Origin: Pseudomonadota bacterium
GTDB taxonomy: Bacteria > Pseudomonadota > Alphaproteobacteria > Rhizobiales > Rhizobiaceae
Direction: 5' to 3'
NCBI GenBank assembly: GCA_023419995.1
Contig: JAEZXF010000050.1
Coordinates: forward strand, 1 to 7,580
DNA: 7,580 nt
The number at the start of each line of letters is the position of its first letter. The first letter of the stretch is position 1. The translations under genes and the position numbers were made by a program. Below, piece after piece: positions 6,721 to 7,580 of this stretch. The notes beneath the pieces are model-generated. The model ran no database searches. It was not told the origin of the DNA and was given only the letters and a program-made list of their open reading frames with translations.

Positions 6721-7580
6721 GCTTCACCTCGCTGACGAACAGGCCGTGCGGCCTGACGAGAAGGACGATCACCAAAAGCAGGAACGAGGCGGCGGTGGCG
6801 TAGGCGGCGGGAACGAACAGGAAGGACTGCCCGAACAGCGGGCCGAAATTGACGTTGGTGACCAGCGTTTCTGCGATGGCGATGACGACCGCGCCCACTG
6901 CCGCGCCGAGCGCGTTGCCGAGGCCGCCGAGGATGGCCGCCGCGAAGATCGGCAGCAGCATCTCCATGCCGAGCTGGGCGCTCATCTCGCCCTTGACCGA
7001 GATGCCGATGCCGCCCAGCGCCGCCATGATGCCGGACAGGAACACCACGGTGTTGGTGACGCGGCGCGTGTTGATGCCGGTGCCGGCCGCCAGCACCGGG
7101 TTGGTGGCGGTGGCGCGCATGCAGCGGCCGAGATCGGTGCGGAACAGGATCAGCGCGAAGGCGGCGATGGCCAGCGCGCTGATGGTGACGGAAATCAGCT
7201 GATGCTCGGTGAAGCGGGCGCCGAGGAAGCGGATCGGCGGGCCGATCTCCAGCTCGAAGCGCTGCGGGCGCGGGCCGGCGGTGACGAGGAAGACGGCCGA
7301 GAACACCATGCTGAGCGCCAGCGAGCCGACCATGGCGATGGCCGAGCCGGCGGCGAGCAGCCGCTCGAAGATCAGCACGTTGAGCACCACCGCGACGACG
7401 CCGACGAAGGCGCAGGCGAGCAGGCCGGCGACCATCAGCGGCAGGCCGAGCATCTGCAGGCCGAGCGCGACCAGCGCGCCGGTGGTGGCGTACTGGACGA
7501 GCGTGACGTTGGGAAACCGGATCAGCGAGTAGACGCTGCTGAGGCCGATCGCGATCAGAGCCAGGTCCACGGACCTGATG
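6713..7580 (-). CDS. livH: Branched-chain amino acid type ABC transporter permease LivH, 5' end outside window
   Basis: This is the partner inner-membrane permease of LivM. Visible motifs: the coupling loop TDLGRCMRATATNPVLAAGTG followed by INTRRV, FAAAILGGLGNALGAAVGA near the C-terminal third, and the terminal LLVRPHGLF. A GTG at 7570 would give 285 residues. However, the frame stays open to the right edge (codons ATC AGG TCC precede it), and the stretch LALIAIGLSSVYSLIRF corresponds to a family segment normally preceded by about 15-20 residues of the first membrane helix. I therefore treat the gene as cut off by the window edge. The usual N-terminal NFAHG motif is replaced by NVTLVQ after RFP, a divergence that may relate to substrate or simply subfamily. 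The stop overlaps the livM GTG start. The periplasmic binding protein gene is not visible and is probably further to the right. Confidence 0.9.
   Translation of the reverse strand, partial: IRSVDLALIAIGLSSVYSLIRFPNVTLVQYATTGALVALGLQMLGLPLMVAGLLACAFVGVVAVVLNVLIFERLLAAGSAIAMVGSLALSMVFSAVFLVTAGPRPQRFELEIGPPIRFLGARFTEHQLISVTISALAIAAFALILFRTDLGRCMRATATNPVLAAGTGINTRRVTNTVVFLSGIMAALGGIGISVKGEMSAQLGMEMLLPIFAAAILGGLGNALGAAVGAVVIAIAETLVTNVNFGPLFGQSFLFVPAAYATAASFLLLVIVLLVRPHGLFVSEVKRV

Noticed and set aside
5169..6735. Two plus-strand open frames (5169-5966 and 5773-6735) opposite livG and livM.
   Set aside because: Their products are charged, low-complexity and without motifs. They are shadows of the transporter genes.

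Overview
The window is about 70% GC with almost no intergenic space. It has two convergent gene clusters of catabolic type. The GC content, codon usage and protein style suggest an alphaproteobacterium, perhaps of the Rhizobiales or Rhodospirillales type. This is inferred from overall character only, because no rRNA or other marker gene is present.

Left half, plus strand (1-3445): three tightly spaced genes. They encode an MmgE/PrpD-family protein (dehydratase, decarboxylase or epimerase superfamily), an acyl-CoA dehydrogenase starting at a GTG, and a MaoC/HTD2-type hot-dog hydratase related to mesaconyl-C4-CoA hydratases. The last two are a natural pair: FAD-dependent desaturation of an acyl-CoA, then hydration of the double bond.

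Right half, minus strand (3461-7580, read right to left): a branched-chain amino acid type (HAAT/Liv) ABC importer in the order livH-livM-livG-livF. The transporter genes overlap by 8, 8 and 4 nt. A two-cysteine Asp/Glu racemase / maleate isomerase family enzyme follows 35 nt after livF. livH runs off the right edge. No substrate-binding protein is visible; it probably lies beyond that edge.

The two clusters meet tail to tail, with 15 nt between the stop codons. Both stops lie inside a 7-bp inverted repeat.

The likely combined role is import of a small carboxylate or amino-acid-like compound, isomerisation by the racemase-family enzyme, and breakdown through CoA-ester chemistry. The substrate cannot be read from the sequence. 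Dicarboxylates of the itaconate, mesaconate or methylsuccinate kind fit the enzyme families, but no CoA ligase, CoA transferase or lyase is in view to confirm this. All genes belong to known families. What may be undescribed is the combination and its substrate. I see no RNA genes, mobile elements, CRISPR arrays or defence systems.
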